From Condylostoma magnum (Eukaryota > Ciliophora > Heterotrichea > Heterotrichida > Condylostomatidae): a stretch of DNA of 64,000 nucleotides. This document shows positions 12,084 to 25,000 of this stretch, in pieces. A model generated the notes under the pieces. That model did no database searches. It was not told the origin of the DNA and saw only the letters and a list, made by a program, of their open reading frames with translations. The stretch lies in NCBI GenBank assembly GCA_920105805.1, contig CAKKTI010000001.1, positions 1-64,000 of the forward strand. The letters run 5' to 3'. Position numbers and translations under genes: made by a program. Position 1 is the stretch's first letter. Every line of letters starts with the position of its first letter.

Positions 12084-13793
12084 ATGACAAGTAAAACGAG
12101 GATATTATCAGCAGAGCCAATTCCACCAAATGCTAAAAGTATGTACAGAAAATCTGTATCCCCGATTAAACACTATGGCCACAAAACGGGCTATAAGAGC
12201 TTTTATAAAGACTAATATTATGATAAGAGTATATTGAAGAAAGTTAAGTATGAAAGATCAATGCGCTTTACTTCAAGAATTAATTCAAAGTTCTTTTAAG
12301 ATACATCATTTGAAAGAGATTAAAGACTTAAAGCGGAAAAGCAGGAACAAATTAACCGTGTTGAATAGTTGAAGAGTTAGTATCAGGCTTAGCAGGAATT
12401 TAACCTTAAGCTTAAAAAATACAGCAAAAGCCTTCTAAAAAGTAAAAGGAAGTTTTAATAATGAGGCTTTTATTATAGGAAAATTAAAACTGCTTAGAAT
12501 TAATCAGCTATTATGATTCAAAAGTGGGTTAGAGGATTTTTAGTAAGACAAAGGTATGAATAGTAAATAAGAGCCTATGGAAAAGCTAAGCTTATGGTTA
12601 AATTAAACAATATGAATTCAGGCATGTCTTTGATAACTATGAGATTTGATCCCAAGTGAGTAAGGGCACTCATGCTTATTTAGCGGTACTACAAAAGATT
12701 TTAAGCAAGAAGAAAGTAAAAGATTGATGAAATTAAATAAAAGGAGTTATAAGAGCAAAGAAGTCTGCAAAAAATATTAAACAAGATATAAGGAGTGTAT
12801 AATAGTATGATGTAAAGACATATATTCAAAATAATGCACCAACACAGCTAATTCTAAAATAAACTAATAGAAATTAGAGCAAACCTAAAAAATATTTGAT
12901 TCAAGCAATGATGGGAAAACCATAAACACTGTTTTAAAGTTTTTTAGATCCAAAGCAGTAGTCCAGATAACCAATCCGACTAAAAATCTGAGAAAATAAG
13001 ACCAATTTCCCAAGTGTCACATAAAAGCTAACTAATTCCCCAAGTATAGCATAAAAACCAGCCAGTTCCCCAAGTATAACATAACAACCAGACAATTCCC
13101 CAAGTATCACATCAAAACTAACCAATTCCTCCTAATCCTACATAACCTAAATCCCACTAAGACAGCAGCATCCAACCACAGACTATATAAAGCACTCCAA
13201 TAGGCTAACCAAACATACAGCCAGTCCCGCCACCTAAACAGCCCTTTAAATTCACAAACAACTACTAAAAGCCAACACAACTATTCAAATTGCGCTTTCA
13301 ACGCAAAACACCTTCCCAGTAAGAAGAATCCTACCAGCTTCCTAAAATATCAATAAATCACAGACTAAACAGACCAACGAAATCCCGACTTAACTATTCC
13401 CGTGAGGTAAAATCACATAGAAGATGCACATCAGACAACATTCACTGAATTCCTACAAAAACAGCAATTGCTAATTTCTATCGTCCTCTTCCAGATTATT
13501 CTCCGCAGTATAATTTCAACCTACCCTCACCTTTATCCTAATCAGAAAAAGAAGCAAATTCTGACTCGGAATCATCCTTTAATTATATAGAACGTCACAA
13601 ATCCGACTCATCTGACTCAGAAGACCAATTTCACTATAAACAGACTACTTTTAGATCGAGAAATCTACAAAACGCCCTACCTACTCTTTTTGATATTATT
13701 TAAAAGTATAAAGACCCTTAAGAAGGTTAAGCAGACAACCTGAAAGCATCCTCTCCTGAATTACTTATGTCAGAATCAAGCTTAGATATATAA
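12084..13793 (+). CDS. IQ-motif protein with 10-residue tandem repeats
   Basis: 569 codons starting MTSKTRILSAEPIPPNAKSM. A basic N-terminal half contains an IQ calmodulin-binding motif (IQKWVRGFLVRQRY), and probably a second (LIQRYYKRFQARRK). It is followed by about four copies of a 10-residue repeat (PQVQHKNQPV-like), then a Pro-rich stretch, then a Ser/Asp-rich acidic tail. This suggests a calmodulin-regulated cytoskeletal protein, which is inference. The stop is TAA 13791-13793, two bases before the importin start codon. Read as Gln, the frame would continue more than 300 bp into the importin gene, so TAA almost certainly terminates here. Confidence 0.75.
13001..13130 (+). repeat. 30-bp tandem repeat, about 4 copies, within IQ-motif gene
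   Basis: The CCCAAGT core recurs every 30 bases (about 13010, 13040, 13070, 13100). It encodes a 10-residue unit PQV(S/Q)H(K/N/Q)(N/S)Q(P/L/T)(V/I). The copies have diverged, mainly at third positions. Confidence 0.85.
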
Positions 13794-13795
13794 AA

Positions 13796-16700
13796 ATGGC
13801 AGAAAATTTAGTTTAAGTAAGTGATCTGTTATATAGATCTTTCACTGCCTCAGGTAGTGAGGAAAGGCAGTAAGTAGAACAACAAATAGCTTAATTCAGC
13901 CAAGATCTCAATTCTTACTATGCAACATTAGTATGTATCTTAAAATCCCCGGAAATTTCAGCACAGATCAAAAACAGTGCAGCAATACAAATAAAATGAG
14001 TAATTTAATAGTAAATTGAGCAATAAAGGCAAACTACAGATTAACGTACTTAATTGGCTATGGATTTAATGTCAATTTTAAGTGAATAATAACTAGACTA
14101 GTCTGTTCGGAGGTAATTAGAGTATATAATGATTCCTTTATTATGCATAGATTCCATTGACCCGGATGGACTATCAGCTAGAGCAGTTCTACCGGCTATA
14201 CAGTCAGCTTTACAGGGAAATAAACTACAAATCAGCACAGCTTTAATTGCTATCAAAGCTGTTTTTAGTGGAATTATGGGGAGTTAGGTGCTTTTAGAGT
14301 TTTATTAGGCTGTAGAACAACTATTAGTATAAGTTGGTAGTAATTTAGTACAATGCTTTAATAAGTTAGAGGAGTAAGAGGATTAGGGATAAAGTGCTCT
14401 AGGAGGAATGTTAGAGTACTGCACAACTATAAGCAGGGTTATTGAGCATTTTGATGCTGTTAATAAAGGATTTTTAGGGATGGTTATTATTAACTAGGAT
14501 ATTGCTCAACATTTTGTGTATGTGATTACTAAATTAGTGTTTAATTAAGAGTAAGGGTAGAATATGCTGATTAGTTTGGCGTAGAATTGGTATGGAAGTA
14601 CTTTCAATAAGATAAAGATAGAAATGTTGTAGTCAATGAACTTAATTCTTGGGTATTTAAACGATTTAAAGCCCCTTCATTTAAAAGAGGAGTTAAATGT
14701 AGATAATGTTAATAATTTGATAGGTGCTAAAATGCCAGCCACCTTGTATTCTTGGTTAGTTGAAAATATAGTGTAATCTATTATAGATACTCTTTTTATT
14801 CTATCAAACTCTTATGACTTAAGTGATATTACTGAAAATGACAGTGTAAACGATCTTATTGTAGAATTCATTAATATTTTACATTGAATTTGCACAGAGC
14901 CTACCTTCTTAGCAGTTTTATAGCAATATTGAATGCAGATTTTCCTGAAAGTTTGCTGTAATTTAATTCTACTCAATAAGTAAGATTTACAGTAGTTTGA
15001 GTTTAATCCTGAAGAGTTTGTTAACACTTAAGTTGATGTATGTGATAGATAAGAAAGAGATACTATAAAAAACTCCGTTTCTTAACTACTATATGATATT
15101 TCTTGCTCTGCTGATGGGGCTTTAAGCTTTATTTTTAACTTTGGGATTCAGATTCTGCAACATACGATAAAAGGAGAGCAACTTACATTTACATGTGAGT
15201 ATGAGCTAAAGACTTTAAAACAACCACCTGAGATTATGACAGATTTAGGCTTGACTCTTCTTTGCATTATTTCGTATCCTGTAAGTAAACGATTTGATTT
15301 AAAAACTAATATAGAGAACTTCATAGAAAGCTCAATTGACCAGATATTCACTATCAGCTCTTAATTTGTGAAATGTAAGTGGGACTTATTCGTTTTATAG
15401 TACATTGATAAGATTTTTGAAGAGAATAATAGTACTTTTGAAAAACTAATACAGATTATTATAGCTGATATGGATCTTACTAAGGTGGCTGAGGCTGTTA
15501 ATGTCCAGGCATGCTAAACTATGGTTTATATTATACAAGAAGATGAGTTATCATATAGAGCTGTTTCAATCATATAGAACCATATATAAACTCTTATTAA
15601 TTATATTCCTAATCAATTGTAAAAGAATTTCCTAGAAACTATATAAGAAATTGCTCATATGTGGCCTAAGATTATGTTTCCATACTTGCAATAATTAGTT
15701 CAGTATCTAATGGATAAAATATAAAGCTATATAGGTGTTAAAGAAAGTAATAATAGGCCTTCAATCATTCTAATCAAGTCCTGGAATGTTATAAGAGGAT
15801 TAATCGACTGTGATGAGTTCCCTGTTGAACAGCTTATTCCCTTCGAAGCAGCTATTTTACCTCTTATACGCTTTATTTCCCAGCCTAATGAAATATCCTT
15901 TGACGATGATATTGTCTTATTTGAAATAACTTTGACTAAAAAACTTAAACAAGTAACTGACACTTCTTGGGAAATTTTATCTTTATTGCCTGCTGTTTAA
16001 GCAAAATACAAGGGTAATTTCATCCATCTGTTTTAATATCTTAACTACTATATAATCTACGGCTTTTAAAACCTTAGCTAATCACCCTAAAATATACAGA
16101 TAATACTAGACATGTGCAACAGTTGCCTATACTCAACTCTTAATGGAAAAATCAACGAATCAGGCAACTCTGAAGGACTTCTTTTGATACAAACACTATT
16201 GCTATAATTCAAGGAAACAACTGTAATGGATAGCTATCTAGACAAGATATTTGACATGCTTATCTAAAGATACAAAGCTAATGAAATATCTAATTTTTTT
16301 AAAATTAGATGTCTTGACACAATTCTAGCTGCTCTTTTCTACAATATAAATTTAACAATACAAATCTTAGAGCAAAAAACAATGGAAAATGGCAACTATC
16401 TCTACTTTATTATAGGAGAAATACTTAACAACCAACACTCATTTAATTTCTGGTACGATAGAAAATTAGCTTGCTTAGGCCTTTGGGAGATTTTACAGTT
16501 GTAGTAACTTCCATCTAAATTAGAGTAAAATCAACTATTTATTCTCTAAACTCTTATCAGCATATTAGACCTCTCTTCCAACTCTCAGGTATCAGTCCCC
16601 TAACATCTACTAGCTAATGATCCTGAAGATATAGCACTTTCCATGTACTTGTAATAATAAAGTGCAGGGAAAAATATTAAGATGAAATACAATATAGCTG

Positions 16701-16954
16701 CATAATAGGAACAAGAAGCAAACATGTCAATACAGAATATGGATACTCCTTTAAATGACGTTGATGAGTACCAGTACTTTAAAGACAAACTCAGATGGAT
16801 GCACCAAAACAAGGCTTAAATTTTATAGAACTATTTAAATCAGGCTACTGACTCCTAGAAGAACTAACTGCAGAATGTGGTGTAGTATAAAAAGTACAAT
16901 GGCACTGATATAAGAAGAACAGTAAAACCGAAGTTTAGAAATAGAGTTAATTAG
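13796..16954 (+). CDS. Importin-beta superfamily transport receptor (Kap/IPO7-8-like)
   Basis: About 1052 codons starting MAENLVQVSDLLYRSFTASG. The N-terminus, with IKNSAAIQIKWVI (Trp as TGA), is a typical importin N-terminal Ran-binding region, followed by HEAT-like helical repeats throughout. Length is normal for IPO7/8/9/11 or CSE1-type receptors that carry cargo across the nuclear pore with Ran. The C-terminus is acidic and then basic (IRRTVKPKFRNRVN). I choose TAG at 16952; other in-frame TAA/TAG codons follow at 16970, 16979 and 16982. No TGA occurs before the next gene begins at 16987. The subfamily is uncertain. Confidence 0.8.
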
Positions 16955-16986
16955 CTTTTAATTTGTTTTTAAGTATTTTAGTAGAT

Positions 16987-17835
16987 ATGGATGACACTAG
17001 GTATAATAGCTCGTTGAATAGTTAGCTTATTGATTTAAAGTATTAGTTGAAATCAGTTGAAAATAAGTGTAAGTTTGAGAAATAAGACTTGGAGTTTAAA
17101 TAAAAGAGAGAATTTGAAGATTGTAATCGAGATATGGAGAAAAAGTATAATTAAGTGTTGGAAAAGTACTAGCAAATTGTATTGAAATCTAATTAGTAGA
17201 AGCTAGCTAATTCTGATCTTAGTGATTAAATAAGGGAGTAATAATAAAGGTAATAGGTTGAGCAAGGAAGACTAAGAGATTAAATAAGTAGGATTCAAGA
17301 ACAGCTGTAAAGGGAGTATGAGGAAAATTAAGAAAAAGGGTAATAAATAGAATAGCATTTCAAAGGATGCTTATAGACGGAAATGTATGAATACTAAACT
17401 TTAATAAGAGAATAGGAGTAGAGATTAGATTTAGAGGAGATATCAGTAAACGATTAATTAAATAAAGTAAACTAAGGAATTTAATCCCAAGAGAATCTTT
17501 AGTATTTGATTCAAAATGATGCAGAAAAATAACTATTGAAACTTTAATAAAAATAAGCAAAATTAGCAAAATAAATATAGAAGACTCAATCTGAAATAGA
17601 TAAAACTCGTTGTATGTAGAAACTAATATAAAAAGAAACGGATTAAATAGAAATTAGAATAAAAAACTAGCTATCTCAACTACTAAGTCATCAATAAATT
17701 CTAGATAACAACACAAAAGCATAATATAAGCTAAAGTAAAATCACCAGAATAAGGCAAAACTAGTATATGGTAAATTTAGAAAATCCCATCCAAAATGTA
17801 AGAAAATTTACTAATAAATTTATTTTTCTTAGTGA
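16987..17835 (+). CDS. Coiled-coil protein
   Basis: 282 codons from ATG (MDDTRYNSSLNSQLIDLKYQ) to TGA. Nearly the whole protein is heptad-rich with Glu, Lys, Gln and Leu; the basic C-terminus ends KSHPKCKKIYQQ. A large share of codons are TAA/TAG (Gln). No family is recognised; a structural or basal-body role is possible. It begins two bases after an in-frame TAG of the importin frame and ends overlapping the convergent minus-strand gene by a few bases. Confidence 0.7.
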
Positions 17836-18836
17836 TTAAAAGGCTATTATATTAAAGATTACTAAACTAAATCTATACTCCAATTTTCAATATTATGTAA
17901 GTTATATGCTAAGGTATTTTTAACAATATTTCCCTTATTTATATCTCCTATAAGCTAATTAAACTATTTAGCTATTTATATATCATTGAATTCAACTTAT
18001 TAACTCCTAAAATTGATTTTTGTTACAGGAATAGCTCCATATGCATCATTTAATAAAAAGCATTCATTAAACATTTATTCCTTAATTTCTTATATCTTTA
18101 TTTCTCTTTCTTGCACTTCCAATAATTACTAATTAAACCTTACACAAATTGAATCCCTCATTAAATTAATACAAGAATTATACGGGTGATGAGAGGGATG
18201 ATATAAATAAGGAATTTAAACTGTATCTTTATTAGCAAAGCAAATACAGTTATTAAATGTGCCTAAAACATTATCTTGATAAGTTATTAAGGATAACTAG
18301 TTTTATGAATTGATACCATCATGATTCAGTTCAACTTTTTAATGAGGTTTATCTATATTGTAAGGTATAATATACACCGATATTTATTCTTATTCCTATT
18401 TACAACTTACTAAATATAATAATCTTACCATGTTAGCATCACTATGTTTTAATACATGTTTTATAGCATCTATAATCATTTAATATTCTAATTAAATAAC
18501 ATTTTATAGTTATATGCTTGAATTAAATAGTTCTATTGCATATTTTGGTCTAAAAATAGATGAAATGTGCTATCTTTTGTATACTTATAGATCTTGGTAA
18601 AACTTAATATAAATTACTATTTGCTTTATCATAGGGCTTATTATAAAATCATCAACTAATTATATGCTATGTCAACCTCTTATTCCATACTAATAATCAA
18701 ATACAGCCATTCTTCCATTTCCCACTATATCAACTTTCGGCAGTAATTGTTATTGCTTTATCATCATATTATACATTATTTTATTAAAAGCTCCAATACC
18801 TCCAGCTAGTCCTAATAACTTCAAAAATACTCCCAT
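17829..18836 (-). CDS. Hypothetical protein
   Basis: 335 codons starting MGVFLKLLGLAGGIGAFNK, with a short hydrophobic, Gly-rich N-terminus that could be a signal anchor. The rest is soluble, with mixed helix and strand, and no recognised motif. TAA at 17829-17831 is taken as the stop because it falls at the end of the convergent coiled-coil gene. Its start follows the next minus-strand gene by about 125 bp. Confidence 0.6.
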
Positions 18837-18960
18837 TTAAATGTTAAAAAATACTTAAAAACAGAAAATGACTTATTAAATTGTAGTCATCAATAAAGTT
18901 CTTAATAAGTTATAGATTAATTAAATATAATGTAATTTATATCGTATAACAGATGCATGG

Positions 18961-20016
18961 TTAATATTCTTTATTAATATAATTAGTGGCAATAGTAGAT
19001 ATAGTAGGATCAAGAAATGTAAAATATCTTCGTTTCTATCCAATATCTTTAGGAAGACTTACAGCTCTCTTACTTGTTTATGGTTTTCTAGTTTATAAAT
19101 ACTTTTAACTAGCTTGTAATTTGATTCTATTGCCTTAAACCTTTGGAAATTTTAAAGTGTATTTTGCAGTTAGATTAGAATAACTTTGGGCCTCTCTATA
19201 TTTCAGCTTATCAATATTAATTACTTCTTTTTCCTACTATAAAAATTTCTAAAGACGAATATCTGGCTTTGGATCAGATTTTGTGCATTGATCAATGATG
19301 AATAGTCCCCTTACTTAATCTACATTTCTGTCATATTTAGGCAGTCTTTATAACGTTTAAATCCTATTTTTGCCATTACAAGCCAGATATAGAAACTCAA
19401 AAGGCATAAGGCAATAAGGTTTTAGCAGTTTATGTTGGTAAGTTTGAATTCATTAAGATATAAAATCAATATTAAGAGTTCTGTTCATATACTTCAAAGC
19501 AAGAAGTATATATTTGGGCTATGAAGGGAAAATATACTGTATATTTTACTCTTCAACCATGTTATAGGCAAAAACTCCCTTCTTTATCTAATCATGAGAC
19601 ATATACTTATTGCTTAGTATATAAACTGCAGCTTTTATAGATTTTATATTAGTTGAAACATTTCTATGATTATACATGACAGGAAACCGTTTTATGATAG
19701 CTGCAGTTTTCAATATATTAAGACACACTTTAACATCTATTTTCTATTTATCACTATTATTTAGTACCTCTTATTCAAGCACTTCCCAGAAAGGAACTAG
19801 AAAAAGTGAATGAGTTATAACAATTCTTAAATCATCAACAAGAATTTCACCAAAAAAACTTTATTCATCTGGAATTCCAACAAGATCAATTATTTCGTTC
19901 ATTTATATTAAACAATTATGTATCAAATTTAGTTGTTGTTTTCCAGTTGAATCATTTATATAGCTGTAGACTATGATTCATTTAGTATACAATTGTAATA
20001 ACTGAAAATAACTCAT
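18961..20016 (-). CDS. Hypothetical protein
   Basis: 351 codons starting MSYFQLLQLYTKWIIVYSYI. Composition is that of a soluble helical protein (ILKTAAIIKRFPVMYN, ALKYMNRTLNIDFISQW), with a basic C-terminal third. No family is recognised. The TAA at 18961-18963 is a natural end (NYINKEY). Reading it as Gln would carry the frame into the next gene without any TGA. The ATG overlaps the ATG4 frame's TGA as ATGA. Confidence 0.6.
20013..20016 (-). other. ATGA stop/start overlap, ATG4 into next gene
   Basis: The first in-frame TGA of the ATG4 frame shares ATGA with the start codon of the downstream gene. TAA codons lie four and two codons before it in the ATG4 frame. Confidence 0.75.
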
Positions 20017-20024
20017 TTTTAAAA

Positions 20025-21302
20025 TTAAATTAATACAAAGTCTCCGTCATTTTCTAAATCACTTAAATCAGCTTGGGGATCTAGTATCCAGCTAGGAGTA
20101 TACTCTTCAATACAGAAAATGTTTTTATGTCTATGCTGACTTTTAAACACAGTGTTAACAAAAGAATGAAACGATTGTAAACTTTCTATCAAAAATCCCG
20201 CAACAATGGAACTTCCTGCCTTTTATAGTGAAAGGAGCCGTGGTTTATTACATCTGTATGTGTTTTAGTTTTCGTGTAGTTAGATATCAGTTACAGACTA
20301 CTATAATAAATGCGGATCTAGATATATAAGCTTATCGGCCTAATACCCAACGATATATAAAGCAGAATGTTTCTTACCTCCGATTATTCCCATCGATTGA
20401 TCAGTATCTAATAAGAATTAAATAGTACTGTGATATTCCTAGTTTAATTTCTTTATTCCAGGCATAAGCGGTAACATTATTAAAACAGGTCTTTTCCACT
20501 CTAAATTGCATGCAGGCTTTTAACATTTTCAGCATATTTCTTCCTAATTGATTGCGTTACAAATACACACATATTATACCTCTTCTATTGTTAAATCAGT
20601 AGCTTGTGATACTATTTAATCTAAAAATATGACGGAGTCTTAAACTACAATTGAAGAAATATCAAACTAACTAGAATCAAGCGCACTTTTAATTATCCAA
20701 GAAATTTATATAGGAGAAACCCATTATCCTGGATAAATATCATATTACTATGCATGAGCTGTTAGTTGATGTATACCAAATTCAGATTCAGGCGAGCTAT
20801 CCAGTACTAATTCCAATAGAGAAGTTTATAGCTTTAGTTATCCTAATGCTTTCTTAATAGTATTCAATAGAAACATTTATCCTACTCTAATAGTGCATCC
20901 TCATCCTGAGTCATTATTCAAAATCTTGCCAGACCTCGACTATAATGGAGAGATTTAATCACGGTAAGTTATTCAGGGAATATTTGTGAATTCCCTAAGA
21001 AAAATACTTTTAATTGCCTTTGGCGATGCAATTATCAGGTTATGATGATTAGCGTTTATGTTATAACTTGATGTATATGTTTTACCAAGCAGAATAATTT
21101 AGTAGTTTGAGTCAAACACTATTTCATCATCTCTAAATATGTCTCCAAGCTTAAGGCGTAGTTTGTGAAAGACTGATTATCAGTTTGATTTTTAAGAACT
21201 TTAGTCCATTTTTTATCTAAGTGAATTAATCATATGAGTTAATTTCTTTATCCATGCTTTTGACTCGCCTTATGTGATGCCTATTCGTCTGAAATCCAGC
21301 AT
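20025..21302 (-). CDS. ATG4: ATG4 autophagy cysteine peptidase (family C54)
   Basis: 425 codons. ATG4 trims and delipidates ATG8 during autophagy. The catalytic Cys is residue 136 in NDSGWGCTIRVGQM. The catalytic Asp and His are residues 329 and 331 in IYLDPHLLQQS, preceded by the conserved SMGIIGGKKHSALYIVGY. The Trp two residues before the catalytic Cys, conserved in the family, is encoded by TGA at 20901-20903. The acidic tail ends DLENDGDFVLI before TAA 20025-20027. It lies 33 bp downstream of a coiled-coil gene and just ahead of an unknown gene on the same strand. Confidence 0.92.
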
Positions 21303-21335
21303 TATGTCAAACTTACATTAAGTTAATATTTATTT

Positions 21336-22043
21336 TCAATTATTTATTTACTTCTACTCTGATTTTATTTGATTTTGTAAAGAGTTAATTTGAATCGTCA
21401 AATTTTACTATTTTTATTGAATGTGAAACTTTAGGTTTTTTTAACTGTTTTAAGGACTTGAATTAATACTAGATAATTGTTAGGAAATATCAAAGTTGTT
21501 TTATACTAAATTTTTTATTTAGAATTCTAAGATAGCATTGTACTCCAGATAACCATCTAGTTTCTTTTTAGCTTTTAAATATTTTCCGTAATAACCATCT
21601 GATTTTATCTTTTAAATCTCTTACTAAAAGATTTACCGCTTTTTATCGTATTTTTTGTCATACTATTAAATCTTTGCCTTAAAAAACCTTTAAGCATCAG
21701 CTTATTATTAATTCGAATTACTCTTATATTACTTTGACCATTATAAGACCTTCTAATTCATTTTTTAATGCAATTAATCAACTTGAGCCTTCTCTCTATT
21801 TATAACTGGAACGGAATTTCCCCTTAATCTGAAAGTCATTAAATCAATCTCCACTCCTAATTCATTCTTAATCTTTTTACTTTACTTTTTCAGTTACTCT
21901 CTAGTCATACTTAATTTTAAATTTTTCTCCCTTAGATTTCTATTCTAATCAGCAATGCTCTAGATATTCCTTTAACTGAAACTTCCAGCCTTTAGCATTT
22001 GTTATGTTTAATATAGCTTCCTATTACTTTGTTTGCCTAGCAT
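21336..22043 (-). CDS. Coiled-coil protein
   Basis: 235 codons ending at TGA 21336-21338. It starts MLGKQSNRKLYQTQQMLKAG and has long helical, Lys/Gln-rich segments with a less helical centre (LGVEIDLMTFRLRGNSVP). A small axonemal or structural coiled-coil protein is possible. A longer start at 22158 in another frame is open but would overlap the divergent kelch gene, so I chose the internal ATG. That leaves only 21 bp between the two start codons. Confidence 0.65.
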
Positions 22044-22064
22044 TATATTCCTTATAAAATTAAA

Positions 22065-25000
22065 ATGTGTATACTTAAAGTCTTCTTGCTTACTTACTGC
22101 AATGCTTTACAATTGAGAAGATTTCCAGAAACAAATCCATAACCTTAGTCGCATACATCTGGCTAACTGGTCTATCACTCTTAATCTAATTCAATTTATT
22201 ACTATGGAGGGGAGAATGATGAGGGTTAATTGCTTGATGATTGATGAAAATTTGACTTAGGTAAAAACCTATGAGAAGAATTAACTCCTTTATCTAGTAT
22301 AAGCCCAGAGAAACGAAGAGACCCTTGCATGTATACAAAAGACCAGCTTATTTGCCTAATAGCTGGCTAGTCAAGTAAAGGGCTTCATAATGATATTTGG
22401 TGCTATGATATAAAGGACTTAAGTTGATAATTATAGCAGTAATTTGGAAATAAGCCAAATCCATCTACGTTTTTAAGTTGTGTCTAGTATAAGGATGATT
22501 TCTTATATGTTTTTACTGGGGCTGAAGCTAATAGTAAATCAAGCTTCTACAGGTTGAATTTGCAGGAAATGAAATGATATAAATTATAGTAAGTGCAATT
22601 AAAGGTGGATTAGCAAATAAGGATAAAGATTGTTTTGAACGATGACTTTATTTACATGTTTGCTGAGAGGTTAGATGATAATCCTTATAATGTGGGTAGG
22701 ATATATTCCGACAAAATCTGAAGATATAGTATACTACAGGATAATTGAGAAATAGTGTAATTATAGCAAACTGAATTACCATCTACTAGAATTGCAGAAC
22801 TTATTACAGTATATAATGGATATGCTTACATAATATGAGGCTACTCTACGGAAACGTTTGAAACTTTGTCTGAATCGTGGAAAATCAATTTGAACGATTT
22901 AGCATTATGAGAGAGAATTGAATTTAAAAATGATTAGATTATTGAATAATACAAAAGAAGCTTTAGTGAAACTGCTTTAATAGGCTCAAAGCTGTATTTC
23001 TTTGCAGGCATGTAACAAACTAATAATAATGAGTTTGGCTATTTAGATCTATAAGAGGATAAACTAGATGTAACAATCATAAATACAAATTATGTTTATC
23101 CTATGGGTAGAATAGGCCATTCATTAGATATAATTGGTACTTACCTATATTTGTTTGGAGGATAAAGAAAAGATTAACTGTAATTTTTACTTAGATTGAA
23201 TGATTTGTGGTAATTTGATACTTAAACCTAAGTTTGAAATAATTTAGTAGCATATGGAGATATTCCGTCACCTAGATATAGACATAGTAGTGCAGCAGAA
23301 GGTGATTTATTAATTATCTACGGTGGATGGAATGATTAAACATACTTTTCAGAAATTTATCAGCTTAATACTCGCTCTCTTCAGTGAATAAAAGTTGATG
23401 TATAAGGAGTTATTTTCCCTCAGGGGAGAATAGGAGCTTGTATAGCACTAGAATTTCCTTATTTGTACATATTTGGAGGATAGATGCACTAAGGCTTATA
23501 AAACGACTTTTGATTGCTTGATTTTGGTACAAATGAGTTTACGTTGATTGATACATCTATTAAGCCAGCCAAAAGTGCGTATTCTCAGTGTTAATTAGAA
23601 AGAATTGAAGATAAGCTGTACTTATGAAAATTATCGGGTAAAGGATTCACCTCTCAATCTCTTGGTGATGCTTATAGGTTTGATTTTGCAAACAGTAAAT
23701 GGGAAGAAATCGTATAAGTAACATCAAGACCTCCTTTTAATTCAGCTTTAGGCATCAATATCAAATTCAAGGACACAATTTTAGTCATAGGAGGTGAAAG
23801 ATGGGGAATATCAGCATACAACTATATATCAATTTATAACTTTCAGCTATAACAATACTAGATCATACAAGAAATGCCATGGTATATTTACAATGCTAAA
23901 TGAGCTTACTTTCAAAGAAACATATATATTTTTGGAGGGGCAGATGTAGTTTAAAGTTTAGACTATCTACGAGCTTAAACTTAAGCTAGCTACTTTTACA
24001 TAATAACACTTGATGATACTTTTGAATGCAGTCCTGGCACTTAGGGAGAGCAATGCGATATATGCATGCCAGGAACTTATAATGATTAGCTTGGCGGAAT
24101 ATGTAAAAACTGCCCAATAGGAAGATTTCAGGATTAACAAGGTTCAAACTCTTCCCAGCAGTGCTATCCATGCCCAGATAGCACATTTTCTGATACAGAA
24201 GGAGCTAGCTTTTGTAAGCAATGTAATCATGAGGCCATCTGCAATATAGGGTCTACTTATCAATAATATAGTATTAGGGAAAAGTAAGAAGGCTCAAGTC
24301 AACCTGAATTTTATACTTCTAATAAATAAAAGGTTGATGATACTCTAAGTATTGTTAATCTAGTATCAATTATAGTCGGATCTACTATTATTATATCAAT
24401 GCTGCTTATAAAGAGAGTAAGAGATAAAATTCCTGGGTTGGATTTATATAATGATAGTCATAATTATCAAGAAGGAGCAGTCATGAAAATAAAAAGCACG
24501 TTTTTAGGAGGATTTACTAGTATAATATTTTACCTAACTAGCATCATTTTAATCATAGCTGCTTTATTGTATTATTTTGAGGATAATATTAACGAAACCA
24601 AAGCTCTAATTCCTTTGATAACGATGGAAAGTGAAGTTGGAAGCTTTACAGGTGAGATTTAAATATCTACTGAACTGATAAACTACGGTGGAGTTTGCTC
24701 GATTGAGGAGAATCTTTGCAGTGATGATATTTAAATTGATTATCAAAACATTGCATATGATTAACTAGAGTATTTTTGCTAGCTTTTAAATGATTAAAAT
24801 TGCCAGATTGCTATTAAATGCTCGTAATGTGAGATTAGTAATGGAGCTTATATTTTCTTTAATATGGTTGAGGCAGCAAGTTATAGTTCTGGAATTTATG
24901 TTAATATAACGTCAACTTCTTCAATACCAGATGAACTATCAAGTATAGCTGTGTAGGTACTTCCTCCTTAATAAACTGTACTGAGAGGATACCAAAGTAC

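Noticed and set aside
22044-22158. N-terminal extension of the coiled-coil gene starting at 22158 with a small intron
   Set aside because: It would overlap the signal-peptide start of the divergent kelch receptor. The internal ATG at 22043 needs no intron.
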